NCBI GenBank assembly: GCA_949283785.1
Contig: CASDTR010000039.1
Span: forward strand, 1-49,575
Reading direction: 5' to 3'
From: an uncultured Oscillospiraceae bacterium
GTDB taxonomy: Bacteria > Bacillota > Clostridia > Oscillospirales > Acutalibacteraceae
Length of the DNA stretch: 49,575 nt
A program made the translations under genes and the position numbers. Within the stretch, counting starts at the first letter, position 1. Each line of letters opens with the position of its first letter. Of this stretch, positions 9,084 to 17,858 are shown piece after piece. The notes beneath the pieces are model-generated. The model was not told the DNA's origin. It saw only the letters and a program-made list of their open reading frames with translations, and searched no databases.

Positions 9084-9124
9084 GATAAAAACCTCCCGTG
9101 AGAAGCAACGCTTCCGACGGGAGG
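9084..9124 (-). terminator. Terminator of clpX
   Basis: Long stem with arms CCTCCCGT and ACGGGAGG and an inner GAAGC/GCTTC pairing (9092-9124), followed on the minus strand by TTTTTATC. It marks the end of the clpP-clpX unit. Confidence 0.85.
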
Positions 9125-9201
9125 ATTAATTAAATTTATTTAATTCTGAGATTCACAGATAAGTCTTCTGCGCAAAATGCGAGCTTTCCCTTTTTATGGA
9201 T

Positions 9202-10497
9202 TTATGCGCCTGCCTGAGACGACTTTAAATCAGCAGATCTTTTGGAACTGACATGCTCAAGGATCGGCTTGCCGTTTCCGCTGACGCACTCCTTGGTGAT
9301 TATCACCCTTTTTATTGTATTATCCGAAGGAATTGAATACATAAAAGGCAGAAGGATCTTTTCCATAATGGACCTGAGTCCTCTTGCGCCCGTTTCGTTT
9401 TCAATGGTCTTATCCGCAACCGCAGCCAAAGCGTCATCTTCAAATACCAGCTCAACGTCATCCATATGGAACAGTGACTGATACTGGCGGAGTATCGCAT
9501 TCTTAGGCTCCTTCAAAATGCGTATAAGGGCGTCCCTGTCAAGGCTCTTGAGCGCTGTTATAACGGGAATACGGCCCACAAGCTCGGGAATAATACCGAA
9601 TTTCACAAGGTCCTGATGAATGACCTTGCTCATGATATTGTTTTTATCGAGCTCCTGCTTGCTGCTGATTTTTGCTCCGAAGCCCATAGCGGAGCTGCTC
9701 ATTCTCTTCTCTACAATCTTTTCTATTCCGTCAAATGCGCCTCCGCATATGAACAGAATATTAGTTGTGTCAATTTGAATAAACTCCTGCTGGGGGTGCT
9801 TTCTTCCGCCCTGGGGAGGAACGTTTGAAACAGTTCCCTCAAGAATCTTCAAAAGGGCCTGCTGCACTCCCTCGCCGCTTACGTCTCTTGTGATTGAGCG
9901 GTTTTCGGAGCGTCTTGCGATCTTGTCGATTTCATCAACATAGATTATGCCGTGCTCCGCCCTTTCAATGTCGAAATCAGCGGCCTGGATAAGCTTAAGC
10001 AGAATGTTTTCAACATCCTCGCCGACATATCCCGCCTCGGTGAGAGTAGTGGCGTCAGCTATTGCAAAAGGAACATTAAGAGTCTTAGCAAGCGTCTGAG
10101 CCAGCATTGTTTTGCCCACTCCCGTTGGGCCCAGAAGAAGGATATTGCTCTTCTGAATCTCCACGTCGCTTTTTTCAGCAAGGAAAATCCTCTTATAATG
10201 GTTATATACCGCAACGCTTAAAGCAATCTTTGCTTCATCCTGACCTATGACGTATTCATCAAGAGTCTTCTTTATTTCGCTGGGTTTCGGAAGCACGATC
10301 TCTTCCTTTTTTGCCTTCGACTTGCGGCGCTGGAACGGTTCGTCATCCTCGGCTGAAATCAGGCTCTGACAAAGCTCAACACATTCGTCACAGATAAAAA
10401 CTCCCGGACCTGCGATTATTCTGTCAACCTCATCCTGAGTTTTGTTGCAGAAAGAACAGCGTACCGTCTTATTGCCGTTGTCTTTTTCTTTCGGCAT
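9202..10497 (-). CDS. clpX: ATP-dependent Clp protease ATP-binding subunit ClpX
   Basis: 431-residue AAA+ unfoldase that feeds substrates to ClpP. The N-terminal zinc-binding domain has Cys14, Cys17, Cys36 and Cys39 (CSFC and CDEC). The AAA+ core shows Walker A GPTGVGKT, Walker [12 protein letters not shown] and the pore region [16 protein letters not shown]. Length and start are standard; the ATG follows TTGGAGG. It lies 27 bases downstream of clpP and is probably cotranscribed. The lon gene that often follows clpX in Firmicutes is absent; a terminator follows instead. Confidence 0.99.
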   Translation of the reverse strand: MPKEKDNGNKTVRCSFCNKTQDEVDRIIAGPGVFICDECVELCQSLISAEDDEPFQRRKSKAKKEEIVLPKPSEIKKTLDEYVIGQDEAKIALSVAVYNHYKRIFLAEKSDVEIQKSNILLLGPTGVGKTMLAQTLAKTLNVPFAIADATTLTEAGYVGEDVENILLKLIQAADFDIERAEHGIIYVDEIDKIARRSENRSITRDVSGEGVQQALLKILEGTVSNVPPQGGRKHPQQEFIQIDTTNILFICGGAFDGIEKIVEKRMSSSAMGFGAKISSKQELDKNNIMSKVIHQDLVKFGIIPELVGRIPVITALKSLDRDALIRILKEPKNAILRQYQSLFHMDDVELVFEDDALAAVADKTIENETGARGLRSIMEKILLPFMYSIPSDNTIKRVIITKECVSGNGKPILEHVSSKRSADLKSSQAGA

Positions 10498-10524
10498 CAG
10501 ATTACCTCCAAAGCATCATAAATG

Positions 10525-11106
10525 TTATCTCTTTTCAATTACCTTATCCACAAGTCCGTATTCCAGAGCTTCCGCAGCTGTCATAAAGTTATCTCGCTCG
10601 GTATCTCTCGCTATTTCCTCAATTGATTTGCCCGTGTTCTCGGCAAGTATTTTATTGAGGGTCGCCTTCGTCCTTAAAATATGGTCCGCAACAATTTTAA
10701 TATCCGTCGCCTGACCCTGGGCGCCGCCTGACGGCTGGTGAATCATGATTTCACTGTGGGGAAGGGCAAAGCGCTTTCCCTTGGCGCCGGAAGACAGCAG
10801 GAACGCTCCCATACTTGCGGCAAGGCCGATGCAAATAGTGGAAACATCGCACTTGATGTACTGCATCGTATCATAAATAGCCATGCCCGCAGTTACAGAA
10901 CCGCCGGGGCTGTTGATGTAAAGGCTGATGTCCTTTTCGGAGTCCTGTCCTTCAAGATAGAGAAGCTGCGCTACGACAAGGCTTGCGGTAGCGTCGTTGA
11001 CCTCATCTGACAAAACGATTATTCTGTCGTTGAGCAAACGTGAAAAAATATCGTAAGAGCGTTCTCCTCTGTTAGTCTGTTCGATTACATATGGTACCAA
11101 TGCCAT
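10525..11106 (-). CDS. clpP: ATP-dependent Clp protease proteolytic subunit ClpP
   Basis: 193-residue serine protease that forms the tetradecameric chamber. The catalytic triad is Ser98 (GLAASMGAF), His123 (IMIHQP) and Asp172 (DTERDNF). The N-terminal [20 protein letters not shown] is the usual mature region. The ATG at 11106 follows GGAGG. It lies between tig and clpX in the standard bacterial order tig-clpP-clpX. A strong hairpin occupies the gap to tig. Confidence 0.99.
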   Translation of the reverse strand: MALVPYVIEQTNRGERSYDIFSRLLNDRIIVLSDEVNDATASLVVAQLLYLEGQDSEKDISLYINSPGGSVTAGMAIYDTMQYIKCDVSTICIGLAASMGAFLLSSGAKGKRFALPHSEIMIHQPSGGAQGQATDIKIVADHILRTKATLNKILAENTGKSIEEIARDTERDNFMTAAEALEYGLVDKVIEKR

Positions 11107-11135
11107 GCAAATGCACCTCCGTTTTTATTGAATAG

Positions 11136-11175
11136 TATTTTTCGGTACGGCCAATAAAAGCCGTACCGAAAAGTA
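11136..11175. repeat. Strong inverted repeat between tig and clpP
   Basis: The core arms CGGTACGGC and GCCGTACCG, flanked by A/T pairs, give a stem of at least 13 bp with an 8-base loop. Neither strand has a T-run directly after the stem, so it is not a textbook terminator. It sits in the 121-base gap between the tig stop and the clpP start and could set the tig/clpP expression ratio. Confidence 0.6.
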
Positions 11176-11227
11176 TATGCTTTATTATTGAACAACTTGT
11201 AAATATTTTATAACACCAAATTAAAAT

Positions 11228-12610
11228 TTATTCGGCGCTTTCAGCTGTTTCCTCAGCTGCGGGCTGAGCGTCGGCCTCTTCGGCCTTCTTCTTGGGAGCG
11301 GCCTTTTTTCTTGTTGTCTTCTTTGCGGATTTCTCTTCCTCAACAACCGCTGTCTCCTTAATAAGGTCGATAGCCTTTGTGAAAGCAAGGTCGCGCTTGA
11401 GGCTGTCCTCGGGAACGGCCTTCTTTACTTCCTCAACCTTCATGCCGTAATTCTCGGCAAGCTTTGCATACTCGGCTTCAAGCTCTTCAGCAGTGGGAGC
11501 AATACCCTCAGCCTCAACGATCTTTTCAAGGGCAAGGTCTGTTCTTACCTGAAGGTCTGCCTGCTCACGGAAACCGTCGCGGAATGCGCCGATCTCCATG
11601 CCTGTATACTTAAGATACTGATCCATTGTAAGGCCCTGCATCTGAAGACGATAGTCCATGTTCTTGATGTTCTCATCAATGGCGTTTTCGATCATCATGT
11701 CGGGGATTTCAGCCTTGATTCCCTTTGCAACCTGCTCAACAAGCTGATGCTCAAGGTCGTGGTCTGCGTCATGCTCTTTTCTCTCCGCAAGCTTCTTCCT
11801 GATGTCCTCTTTGAGCTCGTCGAGAGTGTCAAATTCGCTTGTATCCTTGGCAAAATCGTCGTCTGCTTCGGGAAGCTCCTTGAACTTGATCTCGTGAAGC
11901 TTGATCTTAAAGGTTGCATCCTTGCCCGCAAGCTCAGCGGCATAATCCTCGGGGAAGGTTACGTTTACGTCAAACTCATCGCCTGTGTTGTGGCCGACAA
12001 TCTGAGCCTCGAAGCCGGGGATAAACTGGTTTGAACCGAGAACAAGGTTATAGTTTTCGCCCTTTCCGCCCTCGAAAGCTTCGCCGTCAACAAAGCCCTC
12101 AAAGTCGATAACCGTAAGATCGCCGTCCTGGGCAGCTCTGTCCTCAACGGTTACCATTCTTGAATTCTGCTCAAGCCTGCGGTCAAGCTCAGCCTTTACA
12201 TCGTCGTCGGTAACGGCTGTTGACTTCTTGGTGGCCTTGAGGCCCTTGTACTCGCCCAGCTCTACCTCGGGCTTTACGGTTACCTTGAGCTTGAGCTCAA
12301 GACCTTCGTCGCCTACGGAAACGACTTCTGCGTCGCTTGTTCCGATGAAATCAAGCTCAGCCTCTTTTATTGCAGACTCGACAGCCTCGGGATAAACCAT
12401 CTCGATTGCCTCATCGTAGAAAACTTCCTTACCGTACATACGCTCAACAATGTTTTTGGGAGCCTTACCCTTACGGAAGCCGGGAACAGTGATGTTCTTT
12501 TTCTGCTTATTGTATGCCTTTGTAACTGCTTCCTGGAATTTTGCGGCGTCAACCGACACCTCAATTTCATAGACGTTTGTTTCAACCTTTGTTGAAGATT
12601 TTAAACTCAT
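11228..12610 (-). CDS. tig: Trigger factor (ribosome-associated chaperone and prolyl isomerase)
   Basis: 460-residue chaperone. The ribosome-binding domain carries the signature GFRKGKAP near residues 36-43, followed by the FKBP-type isomerase domain (about 150-240, DGDLTVIDFEGFVDG) and the helical substrate-binding C-domain. I choose the ATG at 12610 because GGAGG lies 8-9 bases before it; a start nine codons further upstream has no ribosome site. The C-terminus ends in a long Lys/Ala/Glu-rich tail (KKTTRKKAAPKKKAEE and beyond) that is not part of the conserved fold. It is the first gene of the tig-clpP-clpX cluster. Confidence 0.97.
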   Translation of the reverse strand: MSLKSSTKVETNVYEIEVSVDAAKFQEAVTKAYNKQKKNITVPGFRKGKAPKNIVERMYGKEVFYDEAIEMVYPEAVESAIKEAELDFIGTSDAEVVSVGDEGLELKLKVTVKPEVELGEYKGLKATKKSTAVTDDDVKAELDRRLEQNSRMVTVEDRAAQDGDLTVIDFEGFVDGEAFEGGKGENYNLVLGSNQFIPGFEAQIVGHNTGDEFDVNVTFPEDYAAELAGKDATFKIKLHEIKFKELPEADDDFAKDTSEFDTLDELKEDIRKKLAERKEHDADHDLEHQLVEQVAKGIKAEIPDMMIENAIDENIKNMDYRLQMQGLTMDQYLKYTGMEIGAFRDGFREQADLQVRTDLALEKIVEAEGIAPTAEELEAEYAKLAENYGMKVEEVKKAVPEDSLKRDLAFTKAIDLIKETAVVEEEKSAKKTTRKKAAPKKKAEEADAQPAAEETAESAE

Positions 12611-12649
12611 TGCCTTTTTCCTCCTGTTACTATGCAATATAACTGGGAT

Positions 12650-12655
12650 ATTATA
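12650..12655 (-). promoter_or_regulatory. Extended -10 promoter element of tig
   Basis: TATAAT at 12650-12655 on the minus strand is preceded by TGA (extended -10). No good -35 is seen at 16-18 bases. It lies about 40 bases before the tig start codon. Confidence 0.5.
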
Positions 12656-12705
12656 TCAGATATTGTATAATTTTTCCACTTGTTTTTTAAAAAATTTCAT
12701 ATTTG

Positions 12706-13398
12706 TTAAAATTTTTGGACAAGTTTAGGTGCAAATGCGAGAAAATCGCACGAAATCAGGGCAAATTCTATGCCGTCGCGGACGGAATTTACCGATCTTG
12801 TCATGGACGGGCCGTGAAGATGGCCGTAATAGCACCGCCTGACGCCTGTTTCAAGAAGGACGTTATATATCTCTTCGCACACCATATTCTGCGTGACGGG
12901 CGGATAATGAAGAAATACAATCGGCTCCAGCCCCGTTTCCTTTGCAAGGTCAATGGAGGTACGCAGCCTGCCCGCTTCCCTTAAAAGCACTTTTTTATCC
13001 GCAGACTCCTCAGCGTCAAAGAACCAGCCTCTCGAACCGCACACGGCGACGTCTCCCACAGTCACCGTGTTATTATGGAGAAACGAAATGGTTTTTATCC
13101 CGTTTTCGGAAAGGAATGTCTCCATTTTTCTCCTTGTGGTCCACCAGTAGTCGTGGTTGCCTTTAAGGATTATTTTCTGCCCCGGCAGAGCATCGATAAA
13201 CCGAAAATCCTCGAGAGCGCCCTCAAGGCTCATGCCCCAGGAAATATCGCCCGCGATTACAACGGTATCGGAATCCGTGACCGAAGCCTCCCAGTTTTCC
13301 TTCAGCCTCTCAACGTATCCGCTCCAGCCCTTGAAGATATCCATAGGCTTGTCCGTTCCCAGGGACAGATGTGTATCTGCAATTGCAAAAAGAGACAT
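12706..13398 (-). CDS. Calcineurin-like metallophosphoesterase
   Basis: 230-residue cytosolic phosphoesterase with the two-metal motifs in order: DTHLS (residues 8-12), GDISWG, GNHDYWW and GHLHG. No signal peptide or membrane segment. The substrate is unknown; this family (TIGR/COG4186-like) is usually uncharacterised. The ATG at 13398 follows GGGGAGGTG. It lies between thrC and tig, with a terminator of thrC upstream and the tig promoter just downstream, so it is probably its own unit. Confidence 0.9.
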   Translation of the reverse strand: MSLFAIADTHLSLGTDKPMDIFKGWSGYVERLKENWEASVTDSDTVVIAGDISWGMSLEGALEDFRFIDALPGQKIILKGNHDYWWTTRRKMETFLSENGIKTISFLHNNTVTVGDVAVCGSRGWFFDAEESADKKVLLREAGRLRTSIDLAKETGLEPIVFLHYPPVTQNMVCEEIYNVLLETGVRRCYYGHLHGPSMTRSVNSVRDGIEFALISCDFLAFAPKLVQKF

Positions 13399-13414
13399 AA
13401 CTCACCTCCCCTTT

Positions 13415-13449
13415 TAAAAAGCCGCCCGCTCCGTTGAGAAGCAGGCGGC
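13415..13449 (-). terminator. Terminator of thrC
   Basis: A 10-bp GC-rich stem (GCCGCCTGCT with AGCGGGCGGC on the minus strand) with a 9-base loop, followed by TTTTT. It lies about 45 bases past the thrC stop codon. Confidence 0.85.
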
Positions 13450-13453
13450 CGCT

Positions 13454-13482
13454 CATTTACAGGATTGCTCAGATATTGTCAA
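13454..13482 (-). promoter_or_regulatory. Possible promoter of the metallophosphoesterase gene, abutting the thrC terminator
   Basis: A perfect TTGACA (13477-13482), 17 bases and TAAATG (13454-13459) on the minus strand. Transcription would start at the edge of the thrC terminator stem, so the new transcript would carry most of the hairpin. Confidence 0.4.
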
Positions 13483-13494
13483 AACCCTAAAAAA

Positions 13495-14988
13495 TCAGAT
13501 GCCGAGCATTTTATAGACTTCGTCTATCATCTGAGACTTTTCGCACACGCCGTCAAAGCGCACAGCCTTTTCACTCAAATTGGCAAGCTGGGGCGGAACG
13601 GGTTCGCTTGTAGCGACGGAAAGCTCCGATACCACGCTGAACTCGCTGCCCGAAGAACGCTCGCCCGTTACGGCCTCGAGAACGTCTGCCGAGAACTTAT
13701 AGGGATTTGCCGTTGAAGCGATAACCGTATCTGTTTCGTCGGCCGTCTTATCCTTATAATTCTTATAGACATTCACCGCCACAGCCGTATGAGTGTCGCA
13801 AAGATACTCGTCGGATTCAAATACGCTCTTTATTGTTGCCTTTGTGGCGTCGTCGTCACAGAAGCCCGCTTTAAAGATGCTCTTAATCTTGGCAAATACA
13901 TCATCCGTAACAGTGTACTTACCGTCGCGTGACAGAGCGTTCATCCAGCCCCTTACAAGCTCATCGTTAAAGTCCGTAAGGTCAAAGAGAAGGCGCTCAA
14001 GGTTGCTTGAAATAAGGATATCCATTGAAGGAGAAGCGGTCATGTAGAAATCACGGTTTCTGTCGTAGGTTCCGCTTGTAAGGAAATCTGTGAGAACGTT
14101 GTTTGCGTTTGAAGCACAGATAAGCTTTTTAATGGGAAGTCCCATTTTCTTTGCGTAATATGCGGCGAGAATGTTTCCGAAGTTTCCTGTGGGAACGACT
14201 ACGTTTATCTCCTTGCCCGGCTCAATGCTGCCGTCGCTTATCATATCGCAGTAGGCTGAGAAATAATAGACAACCTGGGGAACAAGTCTGCCCCAGTTGA
14301 TTGAGTTGGCGGAGGAGAACATCATATTGTGAGAAGCAAGCTTTTCCCTGACGGCAGGGTCGGTGAAAATCTTCTTGACACCGCTCTGAGCATCGTCAAA
14401 ATTACCCTTGATTGCGCACACGCCTACGTTTTCGCCTTCCTGAGTCATCATCTGAAGCTTCTGCATGGGGCTTACTCCGTCCTCGGGATAGAAAACAAGT
14501 ACCTTTGTGTTCTTAACATCCTTAAAGCCCTCAAGTGCAGCCTTGCCCGTATCGCCTGAGGTTGCGACGAGAATTACAATCTCCTTGCCTCCCGCAGTCT
14601 TTGAAGCGGCAACGGTGAGAAGATAGGGCAGAATCTGGAGAGCCATATCCTTAAAGGCGCATGTGGGTCCTCTCCACAGCTCAAGGACATGGGTGTTGGG
14701 CTCTATTTCCACTAAGGGAGCGATTTTCGCAGAGCTGAATTTGCTCGCTTCATAAGCTCCGTTTACGCAGTAATCAAGCTCCTCATCGGTAAAATCGGTG
14801 AGGTAAAAAGAGAGAATCTTCTTTGCTCTTGTAATATAGTCGGCGTGTGAAAGCTCGATAATCTCGTCCATGGAAACAGCGGGAACCGAAACGGGCACAA
14901 AAAGTCCCCCGTCCTCGGAAATTCCCTGTGCTATTGCCTGAGCGGCGCTCACACGGATATTTTTATTTCTCGTACTTGTGTATTCCAT
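13495..14988 (-). CDS. thrC: Threonine synthase
   Basis: 497-residue PLP enzyme that converts O-phospho-L-homoserine to L-threonine. The PLP lysine is Lys113 in GPTCAFKDMA; VATSGDTGKAALEGF is the phosphate/substrate loop and PTGNFGNILAAYYA the PLP-phosphate loop. The N-terminal YTSTRN and the length match the yeast-like/enteric long class. The ATG at 14988 follows AAGGAG. A promoter overlaps the end of the upstream M19 gene, and a terminator follows. No threonine riboswitch or T-box is visible in the 49-base gap. Confidence 0.97.
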   Translation of the reverse strand: MEYTSTRNKNIRVSAAQAIAQGISEDGGLFVPVSVPAVSMDEIIELSHADYITRAKKILSFYLTDFTDEELDYCVNGAYEASKFSSAKIAPLVEIEPNTHVLELWRGPTCAFKDMALQILPYLLTVAASKTAGGKEIVILVATSGDTGKAALEGFKDVKNTKVLVFYPEDGVSPMQKLQMMTQEGENVGVCAIKGNFDDAQSGVKKIFTDPAVREKLASHNMMFSSANSINWGRLVPQVVYYFSAYCDMISDGSIEPGKEINVVVPTGNFGNILAAYYAKKMGLPIKKLICASNANNVLTDFLTSGTYDRNRDFYMTASPSMDILISSNLERLLFDLTDFNDELVRGWMNALSRDGKYTVTDDVFAKIKSIFKAGFCDDDATKATIKSVFESDEYLCDTHTAVAVNVYKNYKDKTADETDTVIASTANPYKFSADVLEAVTGERSSGSEFSVVSELSVATSEPVPPQLANLSEKAVRFDGVCEKSQMIDEVYKMLGI

Positions 14989-15021
14989 TTTTGATTCTCC
15001 TTATTCCAAGTATACTTCGTT

Positions 15022-15050
15022 ATTCTATCACATATTTTCAGCTGTGTAAA
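15022..15050 (-). promoter_or_regulatory. Promoter of thrC
   Basis: TTTACA (15045-15050), 17 bases, TAGAAT (15022-15027) on the minus strand, with TG one base before the -10. The -35 lies inside the last codons of the M19 dipeptidase gene. Confidence 0.65.
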
Positions 15051-15973
15051 ACATTAAAGAAAAAATTTCTTGCATTTCCATAAAAGCAACTATTAAGAGT
15101 ATCACAAGGTATACCGTTTTTGTTGAGATATTCCCATAAAGCGGGGATTTTATCAATTCCCGCAAGCTCATCTGCGATTTCGCAGCCGTCAAAATCGGAG
15201 CCCATTGCGGCTGTTTTTTCCCCGCCCCGCTCCAAAATATGATAAAGATGACGCAGTACTCCGTCAAAGGCTTTTTCGTTATCATCCGAAAGAAAGCTTT
15301 TGTAAAAGTTTACGCCTATGAGCCCGTTACGCCTTATTATCTCATCTATCTGCTCATCGGTAAGGTTTCGCTTATGAGGGTAAACTCTGCCGCAGTCGGA
15401 ATGGCTGGCTATAAAAGGAAAATCAATTTCCTGAGCGGTATCGTAAAAGCCTTTCTCGCTTAAATGGGAGACATCGGGCACAATTCCCGCAGAGGAAAGC
15501 TCTCTGACAGCGTTTTTTCCGAAAAATGTCAGGCCCTTATCCTCTTTATCCATACAGCCGCTGCCAAGCTCGTTTTCGCCGTTCCAGGTAAGGGTGAGTA
15601 TCTTTACTCCCCTCTCCTTTAAAAGGCTTATTCTGTCAATGTCGCCGCACAGGACGCTGCCGCCCTCAACAGCCAAAATGCAGGCGGCTTTGTTCTCCCT
15701 TTCTGCTTTTGCAAGGTCATCGGCACTGATACACGGCAAAAGCACATCGGCGTTTTTTTCGGTTTCCCTTAAATAATAGTCGTAAACCTTGTCAAAATAA
15801 TCCGCCGCCACTTTCCCGCGCTTTTCGTCGGGCATCCAAATTGCGAATACCTGCACCCATTTTTCGAGACATTCTCCCTTTTCCAGGGAAATGTGAAGCT
15901 CATTTTCCCTTAAAGGCAAATTCCTGTTTGCGCACTCGCCTATTGTGTCGCAGTGAAGATCAAAAAAATTCAA
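15038..15973 (-). CDS. Membrane dipeptidase, peptidase family M19
   Basis: 311-residue two-zinc dipeptidase (renal dipeptidase family) acting on dipeptides, often with D-residues. Metal ligands appear in FFDLHCDT (His7, Asp9), AVEGG (bridging Glu), ASHSDCGRV and the final MGSDFDG. SHSDCGRVYPHKRNLTDEQI is the family signature. It lacks the signal peptide of the mammalian enzyme, so it should be cytoplasmic. The start is TTG at 15973, whose last two bases overlap the stop of yraN (TTGA), indicating translational coupling. Confidence 0.93.
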   Translation of the reverse strand: MNFFDLHCDTIGECANRNLPLRENELHISLEKGECLEKWVQVFAIWMPDEKRGKVAADYFDKVYDYYLRETEKNADVLLPCISADDLAKAERENKAACILAVEGGSVLCGDIDRISLLKERGVKILTLTWNGENELGSGCMDKEDKGLTFFGKNAVRELSSAGIVPDVSHLSEKGFYDTAQEIDFPFIASHSDCGRVYPHKRNLTDEQIDEIIRRNGLIGVNFYKSFLSDDNEKAFDGVLRHLYHILERGGEKTAAMGSDFDGCEIADELAGIDKIPALWEYLNKNGIPCDTLNSCFYGNARNFFFNVLHS

Positions 15974-16335
15974 AACCCGCTCACCCCTTCAAAGGCGTTT
16001 TCAATATGGTTTATCCTTTTAAGCTTCCCTTCCTTTGTGTATACCTCTATTACGTCAAATCTCGGCTGGAGAGAGGTAACGTTCTGCATGAGATATATCT
16101 GAGCAGTCTTTACAAGCCGCTGTATTTTTTTATATGTGACCGCTTCCGCAGGAGTGTAAAAGGAGTTTTCGTCCCTTGTCTTTACCTCGGCGAAAATCAG
16201 GAATCCGTCCTTTTCGGCAATGATATCTATTTCACCGAAGCGGCAGCGGTAATTTGATCCCACAATATTATATCCTTTTTTTCTCAGATACCTTGCCGCC
16301 TCATATTCGCCGTAGGCTCCTTTTCCGCCTTTCAC
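15970..16335 (-). CDS. UPF0102 / YraN family protein (nuclease-fold)
   Basis: 121-residue small protein with the restriction-endonuclease-like core: GEYEAARYLRKKGY, then GEIDIIAEKDGFLIFAEVK, which carries the D...E-x-K pattern. Biochemical role not firmly known. I choose GTG at 16335 because AGGAAGG lies just upstream and the codon overlaps the rnhB stop (GTGA); the longer open frame reaching 16410 is read through rnhB. Normally found next to rnhB, as here. Confidence 0.9.
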   Translation of the reverse strand: MKGGKGAYGEYEAARYLRKKGYNIVGSNYRCRFGEIDIIAEKDGFLIFAEVKTRDENSFYTPAEAVTYKKIQRLVKTAQIYLMQNVTSLQPRFDVIEVYTKEGKLKRINHIENAFEGVSGF

Positions 16336-16955
16336 TTCTTCTTTCCTTCCTGCCACTTTTTCAGAAAGGTCTGACGGTGTACGGGAGACGGGCCGTACTC
16401 GTCGAGGCACTGATAGTGGAGCTTTGTACCGTAGCCCTTATGCTTTGAAAAACAGTACTGCGGATAGACCTTATCTATATTCATCATGTACCTGTCCCTT
16501 GTAACCTTGGCAAGAACAGAAGCCGCAGCAACGCTTGCACTGCGCGCATCCCCCTTAACAACAGCCTCCTGTTCAATTGGCAGTCCAGGAGTCTTGTTGC
16601 CGTCAATAAGTGCATAGTCGGGCGAAACTTTGGTCAACCCCTCAAAAGCTCTGCGCATGGCAAGAAAGGTGGCCTGAAGGATATTTATTTCGTCTATTTC
16701 CCGCTCCGACGCCATGGCGATGGAGTAATCCACCGCTTTTTCGGTTATCTCTTTAAAAAGAGCCTCTCTCTTTTTTTCGGTAAGCTTTTTGGAGTCGTTG
16801 AGCCCCTCTATCATTTCCCCGTCACGCAGCACTACGCATGCGGCGCATACAGGTCCCGCAAGAGGTCCTCTGCCCGCTTCGTCTATACCGCAAACGGTTT
16901 TAAAGCCCTTGGCCTTCGCGGCGTTTTCAAATTCAAACCAGTCCAAATTTAACAT
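16332..16955 (-). CDS. rnhB: Ribonuclease HII
   Basis: 207-residue enzyme cutting RNA in RNA/DNA hybrids and at single ribonucleotides. Motifs: CGIDEAGRGPLAGPV (Asp25, Glu26 catalytic), LNDSKKLTEKKRE, YALIDGN (catalytic Asp) and ASVLAKVTRDRYM. The ATG at 16955 lies immediately after the stop of the upstream kinase, so it is in an operon. In most Firmicutes rnhB follows rplS-rbgA; here it sits 21 kb from them. Confidence 0.98.
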   Translation of the reverse strand: MLNLDWFEFENAAKAKGFKTVCGIDEAGRGPLAGPVCAACVVLRDGEMIEGLNDSKKLTEKKREALFKEITEKAVDYSIAMASEREIDEINILQATFLAMRRAFEGLTKVSPDYALIDGNKTPGLPIEQEAVVKGDARSASVAAASVLAKVTRDRYMMNIDKVYPQYCFSKHKGYGTKLHYQCLDEYGPSPVHRQTFLKKWQEGKKK

Positions 16956-16958
16956 TCC

Positions 16959-17858
16959 TTACAGTATTTTCTTTATCTGTTCTTTTATAATTTCCTCACT
17001 GAGGTTTTCTATAAGGCAGCCGTAGCCTGCGACGCAAAGTCCTCCCAGCACGTTTCCGTATGCGGCACATTCGCACACGTCCATGTCGTTATACAGTCCG
17101 TAAAGGAAGCCTGTCATAAAGGCGTCTCCCGCTCCCGTCGAATCCACACGGGTGATTCCGGGCAGGGGCTCTATAACGGTGCTCACGCCGTTATGCTTTA
17201 CGAGAGTGCCGCTCTTATCGAGCTTTACAATAACGTATTCAAAATAATCTGAAAGAATGTCAGCCGCCTTTTCAACATTGTCGGCTCCCGTGATTTTAAG
17301 GGCTTCCTTTGTGTTGGGAGTGTAAAAATCCGCAACCTCGAGACATTCCCTGTATTTTTCCAGAGTCATTTCGCCGTCCCAGCCCGTATCGAATACAAGC
17401 TTTGTTCCCTCGGCCTTGGCTCTCCTGTATGCGTCGATAAAATTGGCGTCCATATCGGCAACCTTGGCGCCGTGTATTACTGAATAAACGTCATCCATAA
17501 TCTTACCGTCAATTTCGGCTCCGTCCGTATAAGAGACAAAGGCTCTGTCGTTGGCTGTGATTATGGCGCTTGTAAGGGTTATGGGCATTCCGTCACCTGA
17601 ATAGAGGTTTCTGTAATCAACCCCCGTCTCCCTTATCTTCTCCTCGGCAAATTTTGAAAAGAAGTCGTGGCCCGTAAAGCTGCCGAGACGAACGGGTACT
17701 CCCAGTCTTCCGAGATTTATCATCGTCGCCGGAACTCCTCCGCCCAGCTTCATATTGAAATCACGGGCATATATCTCTTCGCTCTCCTGAGGTATGGCGG
17801 GCATTCCTCCGTAAAGCAAATCAACGTTGGCAAATCCTACTCCTGCTGCAAAACTCAT
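16959..17858 (-). CDS. PfkB family carbohydrate kinase
   Basis: 299-residue ribokinase-fold kinase. The C-terminal signature DSTGAGDAFMTGFLYG contains the catalytic Asp in the GAGD anion hole. The N-terminal substrate motif is GGGVPATMINLGRLG. The sugar cannot be named. The ATG at 17858 is in a TAATG overlap with the GH4 stop; the in-frame GTG at 17867 is possible but less likely. Translationally coupled to the GH4 gene, so the two probably act on the same glycoside or its product. Confidence 0.92.
   Translation of the reverse strand: MSFAAGVGFANVDLLYGGMPAIPQESEEIYARDFNMKLGGGVPATMINLGRLGVPVRLGSFTGHDFFSKFAEEKIRETGVDYRNLYSGDGMPITLTSAIITANDRAFVSYTDGAEIDGKIMDDVYSVIHGAKVADMDANFIDAYRRAKAEGTKLVFDTGWDGEMTLEKYRECLEVADFYTPNTKEALKITGADNVEKAADILSDYFEYVIVKLDKSGTLVKHNGVSTVIEPLPGITRVDSTGAGDAFMTGFLYGLYNDMDVCECAAYGNVLGGLCVAGYGCLIENLSEEIIKEQIKKIL

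Noticed and set aside
12611-12637. Upstream start of trigger factor at 12637
   Set aside because: No Shine-Dalgarno; these codons include the ribosome site of the true ATG at 12610.
14989-15037. Threonine T-box or riboswitch before thrC
   Set aside because: The gap is only 49 bases and holds a plain promoter.
16336-16410. Longer YraN reading frame reaching 16410
   Set aside because: It is read through the end of rnhB; the coupled GTG at 16335 has a ribosome site and gives the family length.
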